Shown here: positions 27,602-35,936 of the stretch, one piece after another
Position numbering within the stretch: position 1 is the first letter of the stretch
How the letters are laid out: every line of letters starts with the position of its first letter
Source of the DNA: Paenibacillus macquariensis
Lineage (GTDB): Bacteria; Bacillota; Bacilli; Paenibacillales; Paenibacillaceae
Assembly (NCBI RefSeq): GCF_900156375.1
Contig: NZ_FTNK01000001.1
Coordinates: 372,001-436,000, forward strand
Direction: 5' to 3'
DNA: 64,000 nt
The notes under the pieces: generated by a model
Database searches by the model: none
Told to the model about the DNA's origin: nothing
What the model saw: only the letters and a program-made list of their open reading frames with translations
Program-made: the position numbers and the translations under genes

Positions 27602-28099
27602 TTATTTTAAACGCATCAAGCGATTTATCGTTTCTCTACGCACACCAATCAATTGCCCGATCTCTTCTTGTGTCAGCAGTTCTGTGACATCTACCCCATG
27701 CGAGTAATCGTATAGCCATTCAGTTAGTAGTTCTAGACGTTCTGCAGGCGTTCCAGCGGTCAGATGATCTACTCGTTGTTGCATAAATCGTAATTTCTCC
27801 TGAAGTAAAAGTGCAATCTCCATAGGTTTTGTGGGATTTTCCACCAGTTGGCTATACCATTCTTTTGCAGGTATCACTTCTACCTCGCTTTGCATCAATG
27901 CAATAGCGGTACCATGTGTCTCCTTAGCCGTTATAAGCGAGTGGTGCGGAACGGTTTCCCCCGAATATAAGATGTTGAACAACACCATATTCCCGTTCTC
28001 GTGCAGGCGAGTCACCTTAAATAGCCCTCGCTTAATGTGATATAGATATTCACCACTATCTCCTTGTCGGAACAAAATCTCACCTTTATGTACAATCAT
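27602..28099 (-). CDS. Short Crp/Fnr-family transcriptional regulator
   Basis: This 165-residue protein is about 55 residues shorter than usual. The beta-roll begins almost at once (HKGEILFRQGDSGEYLYHI), so the usual 20-25 residue N-terminal lead is missing. The HTH (TQEEIGQLIGVRRETINRLM) ends the chain only a few residues after the recognition helix, with no wing. GGAGGG just before the ATG supports the start. No cysteine cluster is present, and the ligand is unknown. Its position convergent with hmp makes a nitrosative-stress role possible, but this is inference only. Confidence 0.75.
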   Translation of the reverse strand: MIVHKGEILFRQGDSGEYLYHIKRGLFKVTRLHENGNMVLFNILYSGETVPHHSLITAKETHGTAIALMQSEVEVIPAKEWYSQLVENPTKPMEIALLLQEKLRFMQQRVDHLTAGTPAERLELLTEWLYDYSHGVDVTELLTQEEIGQLIGVRRETINRLMRLK

Positions 28100-28406
28100 C
28101 TATGCCCTCCGTTATGTATAGATTTTCAACAAGCCGCTGTTATGCTCTGATTCTATTATATCTAAACGTTGCCCCGCTCCCAAATAATCCTCAACAATAC
28201 TAATCCTATAACAAAAACGGAGATATTCACATATAACATTCCACTACTGTTTTCTTTGCTTAATGGAACGATTCAAATGATGTTATTGGGAATGTAGTAA
28301 AAAAGACCGGTTTTCAGCTACATAGAACTAAGAAAGCATCTCCTCAGTATCTGGAGATGCTTTCTCAGTTCTAATGAAAATAACGGAAATGGTGGAGTTT
28401 ATTTTC
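28100..28406. other. Intergenic region
   Basis: This 307-nt gap contains the promoter side of the Crp-like gene and a terminator (28331-28365). Nothing else is recognisable. Confidence 0.5.
28331..28365 (-). terminator. Terminator of the LLM monooxygenase gene
   Basis: A perfect 13-bp stem (AGAAAGCATCTCC/GGAGATGCTTTCT) has a 9-nt loop. It lies about 40 nt after the gene stop. Confidence 0.75.
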
Positions 28407-29726
28407 CTATAACCTGAGTCCATATTGATAGGACACTCCCATATGTTCACGTAAAGTAGTCCCTTCGTAATCTTTATGGAACAGGCCACGCTTTTGTAGA
28501 ATCGGTATGACCTGATCTACGAAAGCGGAAACGCCGTCAAAGCTGGCATCTGGCTGGATTGCAAAACCATCACAGGCTCCTGAAACATACCATTCCTCCA
28601 TAAAATCGGCTACCTGCTCAGGAGTTCCCGCAATTATTGGGTGATAATTAATAACCCCATGTGCCAAAACATCGCGAATGGTCATACCTCGCATCACCAA
28701 TTCTAACGCCCGTGGAGACCGAGGGTCCTGTGGGTTTGCATTAGCATACTTCCGTAATTCTGGTGATAAAGGGCGATCTATATCGTCAAACGACAACGGA
28801 ACTCCGAGCATTGCTCCCAAATAACTCACTTTACCAGTCAAATCGGTATATCCATCAAGATGTTTTCGACGTTCTAGTGCTTCATGTTCAGTTGACGCAA
28901 TCGAAGGGATAAAACCTGGTAACACTTTTACTTCATCAGGGTTACGCCCAAAGTTTACTGCGCTCTGACGTACCACTTCTCGGTAAGCTTTAGCCGAGGG
29001 AATATCGTAAGGACTAGCATACACGCCGGAAGCGTAAAGACCTGCAAGCTCTAGTCCCTCCTGCCCACCACCTGCTTGGAAAATGACAGGCTGTCCCTGT
29101 TCAGATGGAGGAATCGGTAATGGACCATGAGAAGACAAGTATTTCCCACCTAAATTAATGGGTTTAATCTTATTCATATTAGCGTAAATACCGTTTTCCA
29201 CGTCTAGAGTCATTGCGCCTTCTTCCCAACTGCCCCATAATGCTTGAACCAGCTGAATGAACTCGTGCGCCCTCTCATATCTTTCCGTACGGCTCGCAAC
29301 TTGACTACCAAAGTTTGCCGCAGCTGCTTGATTTGAAGTAGTTACTGCGTTCCATCCTGCACGGCCATGACTTATGACATCTAATGCTTTAAACTGCCGG
29401 GCTACGTTATAAGGATCATTAAATGTAGTGGACAAGGTTGCCACGAGTCCAATTCGCTCTGTCTCTCTTGCAATCACTGTTAATGCCAACATAGGATCCA
29501 TGGGGCTTTGGGGTGGTCGATTAGTTAAGTCAACACCTAGTGCCGGTGTATCTGCCATAAATAACATTTGGATCTTTCCACGTTCAGCAGTTTGTGCTAG
29601 TTTTACGTAGCTATCCATATTCGTGTAAGCCGTCGGATCGCCACCTGGCATTCTCCATGCACCCGAATCTATCCCATACCCTGCACCTAACTGCATGGCT
29701 ATTTGCATGTTTGTTCTGTTTTCCAT
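28407..29726 (-). CDS. LLM-class flavin-dependent monooxygenase (NtaA/SnaA/DszA family)
   Basis: This 439-residue FMNH2-dependent monooxygenase resembles nitrilotriacetate, alkanesulfonate and dibenzothiophene-sulfone oxygenases. Recognisable segments are MFMADTPALG near the N-terminus, LVATLSTTFNDPYNVARQ, SHGRAGWNAVTTSNQAAAAN and VIFQAGGGQEGLELA, in the family order. The full length is present. A flavin reductase partner would be needed, and none is adjacent. A sulfur-source or xenobiotic role is typical of such genes, but the substrate is not inferable. The upstream region has GGAGACA near the ATG. Confidence 0.88.
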   Translation of the reverse strand: MENRTNMQIAMQLGAGYGIDSGAWRMPGGDPTAYTNMDSYVKLAQTAERGKIQMLFMADTPALGVDLTNRPPQSPMDPMLALTVIARETERIGLVATLSTTFNDPYNVARQFKALDVISHGRAGWNAVTTSNQAAAANFGSQVASRTERYERAHEFIQLVQALWGSWEEGAMTLDVENGIYANMNKIKPINLGGKYLSSHGPLPIPPSEQGQPVIFQAGGGQEGLELAGLYASGVYASPYDIPSAKAYREVVRQSAVNFGRNPDEVKVLPGFIPSIASTEHEALERRKHLDGYTDLTGKVSYLGAMLGVPLSFDDIDRPLSPELRKYANANPQDPRSPRALELVMRGMTIRDVLAHGVINYHPIIAGTPEQVADFMEEWYVSGACDGFAIQPDASFDGVSAFVDQVIPILQKRGLFHKDYEGTTLREHMGVSYQYGLRL

Positions 29727-29990
29727 TAGCTATGTCTCCAATCTACTATTGTTTTAGAACCAACAATATATGTTGAACTATTAAATTGTGCACAATCAAA
29801 TTATATGCTAAATATATCAAGTTCTCTAAGATTAATCAAAGCCGATTTATTCCAATTCATTTACGAATCGGTCTCGAGACGGAGTGATCTTTCATTCTGG
29901 CGAACCTTGTTGGTAGTTGTATTTTCCAGTGATATTCATAAGGAGTACTACAGTATTTCAATGAAAGGGGAAAAAGAAGGGGAGTGATAC

Positions 29991-30166
29991 ATGAGTGCCA
30001 ATCAACCAGCATCGGCATCTTCACTACTAAGCAACCGGTTCGTCCAATCCATTTTGATGTCTACGTTATTTTTAGAAATTAGAATTTAGGTTCGGAATAT
30101 CGCTATCTTATTTTACGTCGAAGAAATGGCAAATGATGACGCGTTCGCCGCCTGTGTGGTGTCATA
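29991..30166 (+). pseudogene. N-terminal remnant of an MFS transporter
   Basis: A good ribosome site (AGGGGAG) leads to an ATG at 29991 and a reading frame like the first helix of an MFS efflux protein (SLLSNRFVQSILMSTLFLEI). Codon 33 is a TAG where the family has W. Reading through gives VRNIAILFYVEEMANDDAFA, the expected start of loop 1, before the similarity ends at a TAA near 30166. The remaining ~350 residues are gone. It is a dead fragment beside other remnants. Confidence 0.6.
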
Positions 30167-30262
30167 ATTGATGAGAATATCCGCAAAGCACAAAATATAA
30201 ATTTATGCACTGTATACATTTTGATTCTATGCTAGTCTTTTTAAATTAAATACAGACAAAAA

Positions 30263-30301
30263 AGTGCTTAACTTTGACGTATCCAGTCAACGTTAAGCAC
30301 T
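30263..30301 (-). terminator. Minus-strand terminator-like hairpin in the remnant zone
   Basis: Stem AGTGCTTAAC pairs with GTTAAGCACT. On the minus strand it is followed by TTTTTTG. It may be the old terminator of the leftward kduI-eda-kduD operon. Confidence 0.6.
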
Positions 30302-30759
30302 GATTATTAAATTGCTACAATCTTGAACAAGTAAGGAATCTATCTTTGCAAAGCAGAAAATGATAGGCAGATCATAAAACCATATGCTAACTTGAGCTTT
30401 TTGAACTCATTTAATTTGTATCGAGGTCTATCTTCAATTAATGCACTAATAGTTACATCATGAACATAAATTCCATCATTTATACATCTGAATCAGAAAA
30501 AAATACATCCTTTGTTTAATCATCATCACCGATTATATTTCAGATATTCTCAACTCCGTTTACTGCTATGTTCTCCATTGTTGCGATTATACTACTACAT
30601 ATATCGTTATGGTGGGTTCTTTAACTTAGGAACTCCTGATATTCTATCAATTGCTGTTAACAACAACTTACCTGTAAGGGGAGCCGTTGGCGGTTTTGGT
30701 AGTGGGTGGCTTAGCGGAAGCACTGCTAAGCTTTAACAGACTAGATAAAAAATCCGAGA
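30302..30759. other. Intergenic stretch without a convincing gene
   Basis: This roughly 460-nt stretch lies between the terminator-like hairpin and the kduD remnant. A 74-codon plus-strand frame (30512-30736) has a glycine-rich C-terminus, but no ribosome site or known family. Short minus-strand frames are interrupted. It is probably decayed sequence. Confidence 0.4.
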
Positions 30760-30938
30760 ACGACTATCAAGGATGTCTCATCCCAGTTCGTGTCATAAAT
30801 AACCACGAATAGATCTGCTTCTGCTTTAGCTAATGCCACTGCATAAACCTTGACCTAGACCTGCATTTCCTCCAGAACAATCACTGTCTTTCATTTCAAG
30901 CTGAAAAAATCCAATGAAAATTCATTTAAACTCATCAT
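30760..30938 (-). pseudogene. kduD: Remnant of 2-deoxy-D-gluconate 3-dehydrogenase gene kduD
   Basis: Right after eda, an AGGAGG-led ATG (30938) opens with MMSLNEFSLDFFSLK, the usual KduD start. A TGA then replaces the next glycine codon. Pieces of the Rossmann region follow in shifted frames (GGNAGLGQGL, then AVALAKAEADLFVVIYDTNW and DET), after which similarity stops. At least two frameshifts and loss of about 190 C-terminal residues make it non-functional. An intact kduD lies at 37638. Confidence 0.75.
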
Positions 30939-30960
30939 TTGTTCCTCCTAATGTTTATTA

Positions 30961-31608
30961 TTATTTATTTGAAGTTATGATCTCTTGGAATTTGGCTACA
31001 TACTGTGCAGCTAGTTCAGTAATGAGGTCATAACGATCATCTTTTGCAGGAGCAGTTAAGTTCCCACCAATTCCAACAGCGATACAACCATTACGAATCC
31101 ACTGTTCCATGTTATTCAGATCCACGCCACCTGTTGGCATGATGTTCACATGAGGCATAGGTCCTTTAACAGCCTTAATGTAATCGGGTCCGAAGGCGCT
31201 ACCTGGGAATAATTTCAGTACATCAACTCCCAGCTTCAACGCTTCTTTCATTTCATTCAAAGTCAAACAACCTGGCATGTAAGGAATACCATACAGATTA
31301 CACATCTTAGCTGTCTCTTCTTCAAAAGAGGGACTCACAATAAATTCAGCACCTGCCAAAATGGCAATTCTGGCTGTTAATGGATCAAGTACCGTACCCG
31401 CTCCAATAACAGCCTTATCTCCGTATTTCTTAGCGAGACTTTTAATAGCCTGATCTGCATCAGGTGTTGTAAAGGTCACCTCAATATTATTAAGGCCCCC
31501 TTCGATACAGGACTCAGACATTCGAACAGCTGCTTCGGCCGTATCTGCTCGAATAACAGCAACAACCCCAACCGATGAGATATTTTGTAATACTCTAATT
31601 TTCTGCAT
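30961..31608 (-). CDS. eda: 2-dehydro-3-deoxy-phosphogluconate (KDPG/KHG) aldolase
   Basis: This 215-residue aldolase splits KDPG to pyruvate and glyceraldehyde-3-phosphate, the last step after KdgK. The Schiff-base lysine is K132 ([11 protein letters not shown]) and the catalytic glutamate is E43 (IEVTFTT). Both are in place and the frame is clean. GGGGAGGG precedes the start. It is the only intact gene of a former kduI-eda-kduD operon: its upstream neighbour kduI is frameshifted and its downstream neighbour kduD is a stub. No second eda was found in the window, so this copy presumably still serves the intact kdgK-kduI-kduD set. Confidence 0.95.
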   Translation of the reverse strand: MQKIRVLQNISSVGVVAVIRADTAEAAVRMSESCIEGGLNNIEVTFTTPDADQAIKSLAKKYGDKAVIGAGTVLDPLTARIAILAGAEFIVSPSFEEETAKMCNLYGIPYMPGCLTLNEMKEALKLGVDVLKLFPGSAFGPDYIKAVKGPMPHVNIMPTGGVDLNNMEQWIRNGCIAVGIGGNLTAPAKDDRYDLITELAAQYVAKFQEIITSNK

Positions 31609-31638
31609 TTCGTGTAAGTCCCTCCCCTGTTAAAAAGA

Positions 31639-32441
31639 TTAGCTAATCTCATCCATATCCTTGTACGTGTAGTTCTCTCCTGCCATTGCCCAAATGAACG
31701 TATAATTGTTCGTCGCGCTGTTCCACAATGAATAGACCACGGAGGAGAAATAACAGCCTCTTCATTCTTCATGACGATATGTCGAGTCTGAGTCGACTCA
31801 CCCATCATATGGAACATTCTCGCTTGTTCATCCAATTCGAAATAGAAATATATTTCACTACGGCGATTATGGACATCTGTCGGCATAGTTCCACACACTA
31901 CCTGTTTGCAGCGCTGTCATCCCCATACACAATTGACAACTTTGAATACCGGCTTTATGGATATATCTGCGAAGATCACGACTATTCGCCGTCCCCAGAG
32001 TACCTAAAGTTTCTGCAGGCACATCCTTGAACATTTGTTTTTGAGTCGGATATATTTTATGTGCTGTAGCGGATACAACATAAAACTTAGTTAGGTATTC
32101 ACTTGAATCGCTTTCAAAGATAACCTCTTTATTTCCTAATCCGATGTATAAACAGTCTTTTCAGTTCTAATGAATACGACTCGCCATCCACCGCCTCCAA
32201 CATTAAAGACGCCCAATTCACGACGTTCCATGAAATAATCCGCTTTTATCTCATCATATCCTTCTAACCGGACAGGTCCATTCGCTGGTAGAATCCCCCC
32301 AGTAATCATACGATCCTCAAGCGTATAACATAATTTCACTTCATCTGGAACGAATAAATCCTGAACCAGATAATGACTGCGTAATTCTTCCGATGTAAAA
32401 GACTTAGCTTGTTCAGGATGAGTAGCATATCGTTTTTCCAT
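31639..32441 (-). pseudogene. kduI: Frameshifted 5-keto-4-deoxyuronate isomerase gene
   Basis: Nearly the whole KduI protein can be read, but across several frames. The N-terminal part (RYATHPEQAKSFTSEELRSH...) ends in a stop at 32136. The middle (LYIGLGNKEVIFESDSSEYL...) is in another frame. The metal-site segment ([16 protein letters not shown]) and SPPWSIH are in a third. The end ([20 protein letters not shown]) needs a further shift near 31.71 kb. Frame changes are at about 32.14-32.18, 31.89 and 31.71 kb. The frame ends with TAA at 31639-31641, just before eda. An intact homologue is at 35937. Confidence 0.85.
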
Positions 32442-32468
32442 AGCAACAAATTCCTACTGTTTATCATA

Positions 32469-32483
32469 AAGTTTAGTAAACTT
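32469..32483 (-). promoter_or_regulatory. Putative KdgR (LacI-family) operator before the kduI remnant and eda
   Basis: AAGTTTAGTAAACTT is a perfect 15-bp palindrome around a central G, 28-42 bp before the old kduI start. The core TTTAGTAAA recurs at 32730-32744 and 34941-34955. Its survival beside a broken kduI suggests that it still controls eda. Confidence 0.6.
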
Positions 32484-32710
32484 AATAAAATATTTTGTGG
32501 TCACACTTGAAATACTAATTATTATTATCATTTTAGTCAATATCATTTTTCAATCAGTTGTGTTTATTGTGTTATTTTAATATCAATAATACCTTATATA
32601 TCAACTGATTTTAAATATTTAAGAATTAATTTATTTATTTCAGCACGTCAATAAGGTTAAAAGTTATTGTTAAAAACCGATTTATGTGATAATTTCTAAA
32701 CAAGCATTTT

Positions 32711-32724
32711 TGAATACGATTACA
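32711..32724 (+). promoter_or_regulatory. Possible CcpA (cre) site upstream of kdgK
   Basis: TGAATACGATTACA fits the catabolite-response pattern TGWNANCGNTNNCA with one mismatch and lies about 85 bp before the kdgK start. Carbon-catabolite control of uronate use would be expected in Bacillota. Confidence 0.35.
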
Positions 32725-32729
32725 TATAT

Positions 32730-32744
32730 AGTGTTACTAAACTT
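32730..32744 (+). promoter_or_regulatory. Putative KdgR operator of kdgK
   Basis: AGTGTTACTAAACTT carries the TTACTAAACTT half and core of the palindrome at 32469-32483 on the opposite strand. It lies about 65 bp before the kdgK ATG. Confidence 0.5.
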
Positions 32745-32808
32745 TATTTTCTGCGTTGGATAAACAGTGAATACTTGGTTGATCCAATACTATAAGGAGC
32801 CATTTATA

Positions 32809-33753
32809 ATGAATACTCATTTGGATGTAGTTACTTTTGGAGAACCTATGGCGATGTTCTATGCCAATGAACCCGGACCACTACATGAAAGCAACTCTTT
32901 TTCCAAAGCACTTGCAGGTGCAGAAACGAATGTGGCGACAGGATTGTCCCGTTTAGGATTGAATGTTGGTCTTGTGACCAAACTAGGTGACGATAATTTT
33001 GGTAGATTCATCATAGACGCTCTAAACCAAGAAAAGATTGATACCCAAAGTGTGGCATTTACAGAAGACTATTCGACTGGGATGTTAGTGAAATCTAAAG
33101 TTCTAACAGGCGATCCTGTTGTAGAATATTTCCGTAAGAATTCTGCTGCATCTAAATTAGACGTATCTGATTTCAATGAAGATTATTTCTCTTCAGCCAG
33201 ACATATGCATATGACGAGTATACCCGCGGCACTATCTAAAGAATGCCACGAATTCTCTATCCATGCTATGAAATTCATGAAAAAATTAGGAAAGAAGATC
33301 TCCTTCGATCCTAATCTACGTCCTAAATTATGGGCAGATACGGCGTCGATGGTGAATACCATTAACGATTTAGCTACCAAATGCGATTGGTTCCTTCCAG
33401 GAATAAGTGAGGGGAAAACATTGACTGGGTTTGAGAAACCCGAGGATATTGCTTCATATTATTTAGAGCGTGGTATTTCTCTTGTTGTCGTTAAATTAGG
33501 TGCGGAGGGAGCTTATTATAAAACAGCGGATCAAGAAGGATACGTTCATGGCTTCCATGTAGCCAATGTGGTCGATACCGTTGGAGCTGGTGATGGATTT
33601 GCCGTAGGTGTTGTCAGTGCGCTGCTTGATGGACTCTCTGTTGAGGAAGCTACACGACGTGGGAATGCGATCGGTGCTCTTGCTGTCATGTCACCTGGTG
33701 ATAGTGATGGATTGCCTACTCGTGAGGAATTGGATGCATTTATGAAGCTCTAA
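32809..33753 (+). CDS. kdgK: 2-keto-3-deoxygluconate kinase
   Basis: This 314-residue PfkB-family kinase phosphorylates KDG to KDPG, the substrate of Eda. The N-terminal GG-like motif is in SKALAGAETNVATGLSRLG. The C-terminal PfkB signature DTVGAGDGF holds the catalytic aspartate. The frame is open from 32767, but AAGGAG lies before the ATG at 32809 and the protein then begins in the usual way (THLDVVTFGEP). It is followed by a terminator shared with the convergent LacI-type regulator. Sugar specificity is inferred from the surrounding kduI/kduD/eda genes. Confidence 0.92.
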   Translation: MNTHLDVVTFGEPMAMFYANEPGPLHESNSFSKALAGAETNVATGLSRLGLNVGLVTKLGDDNFGRFIIDALNQEKIDTQSVAFTEDYSTGMLVKSKVLTGDPVVEYFRKNSAASKLDVSDFNEDYFSSARHMHMTSIPAALSKECHEFSIHAMKFMKKLGKKISFDPNLRPKLWADTASMVNTINDLATKCDWFLPGISEGKTLTGFEKPEDIASYYLERGISLVVVKLGAEGAYYKTADQEGYVHGFHVANVVDTVGAGDGFAVGVVSALLDGLSVEEATRRGNAIGALAVMSPGDSDGLPTREELDAFMKL

Positions 33754-33771
33754 CCATAAGTAAAACAAATG

Positions 33772-33815
33772 AAAGAGTGTTTGAGCAGAAATACCTTCCG
33801 CCCAAACACTCTTTT
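33772..33815. terminator. Terminator between kdgK and the LacI-family gene
   Basis: Stem AAAGAGTGTTTG pairs with CAAACACTCTTT and ends in TTTTT on the plus strand, with A-rich sequence on the other side. It can serve both convergent genes. Confidence 0.85.
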
Positions 33816-33848
33816 TATCATAAGAAATATTCGCTGCTCATCACGTAT

Positions 33849-34877
33849 CTATTTCGAATCTCTTCCTATTGTCTTAACAGACTTTCCTTTATTCAATTGG
33901 GGAACAAATCGATAAATAATAGGAACTGCCGTCCCCTTATCTTCAATGCATTGTAGTAATATTCTTGCGGCTTGCTTGCCCATGTCATATGTGGGTTGAC
34001 CGATGGTTGTAATATTGGGGTTATAAATATGGGCAAAATCAGCATCGTCTATCCCCATCACGGATATATCATCAGGAATTCGAATATGATGTGAACTAGC
34101 ATACTTCAACATCTCTGCGAGTACGATATCATTACCTGCAACGATTGCCGTAGGTGGGTCCTGCATACGAAGTAGCTTTTCCATCGTTGTCTGTATATCT
34201 TCCTTAGGAACACTTTTGATATACTCATCTCTGATCTTGAGATTACATTCTTCCATCGCTTTCTTGTACCCGCTCAATCTTTCCAGCCTTGGAGTTATAC
34301 GATGTGTCTCATAAGGTAATGTGATAAGCGCTATCTTCTGATGGTGATGGTGTACTAACTCTTGAATGCCGATATTGACAGCCATTTCATTATCTAGAAG
34401 TAGACTATGTGTCGTGACTTGCTCAACAAGCCGATCCAGAAAGACCATTGGGAAATTCTCTGAAATAAGTCGAGTATACGCCACAGCATTGTTGCCCGTT
34501 GGGAAAATGATTAAGCCATCTACCTGTCGTGCTACTAGCATCTCAATATACTTACTTTCTTTCTTAGGATTCTCATCTGCGTTGCAAATAATGACCTGTA
34601 TGCCATGGGTTTGTAGTTCGCTCTCAATCGCTCTAATACATTGAATCGATATCGTATAGTCAATATTCGCCACAATGACACCGATCATATGAGTCCGATT
34701 ATTCTTTAGACTTCTTGCCAGAGCGTTAGGCTGATAATTGAGTTCTTCTATGACGTCTTCAATTCGCTTTTTCGTGGCTTCACTCATATAATTGTATCTT
34801 TTATTTAGAAATTGTGACACAGTGCTCTTAGAGACTCCTGCCTTCTGTGCCACATCTTCAATGGTTAACTTCTTCAT
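33849..34877 (-). CDS. kdgR: LacI-family transcriptional regulator (KdgR-like)
   Basis: This 342-residue repressor has an N-terminal HTH (LTIEDVAQKAGVSKSTVSQFL) and hinge (ALARSLKNNRTHMIGVIVAN), then a periplasmic-binding-like effector domain with GIDDADFAHIYNPNITT. It lies convergent to kdgK. A TTTAGTAAA palindrome precedes it and also lies before kdgK and the old kduI-eda operon, which supports a role as repressor of keto-deoxygluconate genes. B. subtilis KdgR belongs to the same family. The symbol is by context and not by experiment. AAAAGGAG precedes the ATG. Confidence 0.85.
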   Translation of the reverse strand: MKKLTIEDVAQKAGVSKSTVSQFLNKRYNYMSEATKKRIEDVIEELNYQPNALARSLKNNRTHMIGVIVANIDYTISIQCIRAIESELQTHGIQVIICNADENPKKESKYIEMLVARQVDGLIIFPTGNNAVAYTRLISENFPMVFLDRLVEQVTTHSLLLDNEMAVNIGIQELVHHHHQKIALITLPYETHRITPRLERLSGYKKAMEECNLKIRDEYIKSVPKEDIQTTMEKLLRMQDPPTAIVAGNDIVLAEMLKYASSHHIRIPDDISVMGIDDADFAHIYNPNITTIGQPTYDMGKQAARILLQCIEDKGTAVPIIYRFVPQLNKGKSVKTIGRDSK

Positions 34878-34940
34878 ATCTTATGCTCCTTTTTCATCCT
34901 AAAAGGAAAACCGTAAACAACATCATAAAAGTATATCTTT

Positions 34941-34955
34941 TATTTAGTAAATTTA
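34941..34955 (-). promoter_or_regulatory. Putative KdgR autoregulatory operator
   Basis: TATTTAGTAAATTTA contains the TTTAGTAAA core and lies 64-78 bp upstream of the LacI-family gene. Confidence 0.45.
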
Positions 34956-35199
34956 CCATAACAATAAGAACACCAACAGGTTACTATCATGCTACCCATA
35001 TGCGACGTATTTAATATCTTTTTTTACAATAGTATGAGTTAGGACTAACGATTGATCAATATCAATACAATATTACTAGAAGTCTGTCTAACAACATGAA
35101 TTCTTCCTAATAACTCTAAACTCTTGGAAACGATATAAATGATCAACGACACCTATTTGTATAATCCCTTTCTAACGACCTTGTTCAAGATACCTGGTA

Positions 35200-35558
35200 A
35201 TCAGTCCTCTGAATAACAGCCTTCTTTCATTCTGCGGGTCTATTCCAAATTGGAGACTTCTTGATTATTTACTCATCTACATTAATGAAGAAACTTGCCG
35301 AATCGAGATAGACGGTAACATCTATGAATTTCTGGAAGGAGATTTCTGCCTCATTCAACCTGGTATGCTATGTGTTTTACGAGGGATTACCTTACGATTA
35401 CCCCATTTGCTCATTTCGACCTTTTCTATAATCCGGAAAGAGAACAACGACTTGTAACTATGCCTGTACAGCTAGATCTCAGTGAATTCCAACATCTTTT
35501 TAATAAAGTATTGAAACCTTCCATCTGTACGACGGAAGGTTCTTTTGTGAATGTATGA
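35200..35558 (+). pseudogene. Remnant of an AraC-family regulator sensor domain
   Basis: Two frames together spell the cupin-like ligand domain of a Paenibacillus-type AraC regulator. WRLLDYLLIYINEETCRIEI from 35251, followed by IYEFLEGDFCLIQPGM, breaks near 35.37 kb. The domain then continues as TITPFAHFDLFYNPEREQRL in another frame, to a stop at 35558. No HTH follows. There is at least one frameshift, and loss of the C-terminal half. Confidence 0.55.
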
Positions 35559-35936
35559 AGTTTTTCTCCATCATGAGCTAATGTGTGCGGTACTTTTTAC
35601 TTTCCACTAAAATTATGTTTGCAGTTTCAATAAGGATACAGATAATGAAAATCCCCTTATTTCCCTATCTTAATTGACAGAATATGATTGAAATTAATTA
35701 AAAATTATACTTGGGTAGTAACAATAATGAGTCTATTAATATCTTTGTTCATATTTATCGCACTCGCTTACTCTTGACGTACGTAGGACTTCATTCTGTA
35801 TTTTTGTTGTTTAGGTACTATTCAAACATTTCAAATTCTAATTGTGAACAATATCGGAAATACATTGAACCTAAATGAACATTGTTGTATGATTCTGTTT
35901 AAGGAAACATTATCCAATAATAAGGAGCGATTTACT
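35559..35936. promoter_or_regulatory. Leader region of the intact kduI
   Basis: This 378-nt AT-rich stretch before kduI has no recognisable gene. It lacks the TTTAGTAAA palindrome found before kdgK, so kduI may be controlled differently, perhaps by the DeoR-type regulator downstream. Confidence 0.4.

Larger units (their letters stand above)
32442..32808. promoter_or_regulatory. Divergent control region of old kduI operon and kdgK
   Basis: This 367-nt very AT-rich region contains two KdgR-type palindromes and a cre-like site (separate entries). No small gene was seen. Confidence 0.6.

Noticed and set aside
30512..30736. A 74-codon rightward frame with a glycine-rich C-terminus (VRGAVGGFGSGWLSG), suggestive of a small secreted peptide
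   Set aside because: There is no ribosome site and no leader-peptide structure, and it lies inside a zone of decayed genes. The N-terminal half looks like random coding of AT-rich sequence.
31476..31898. A 140-codon leftward frame overlapping eda
   Set aside because: It is part of the frameshifted kduI followed by out-of-frame eda sequence, and is not a separate gene.
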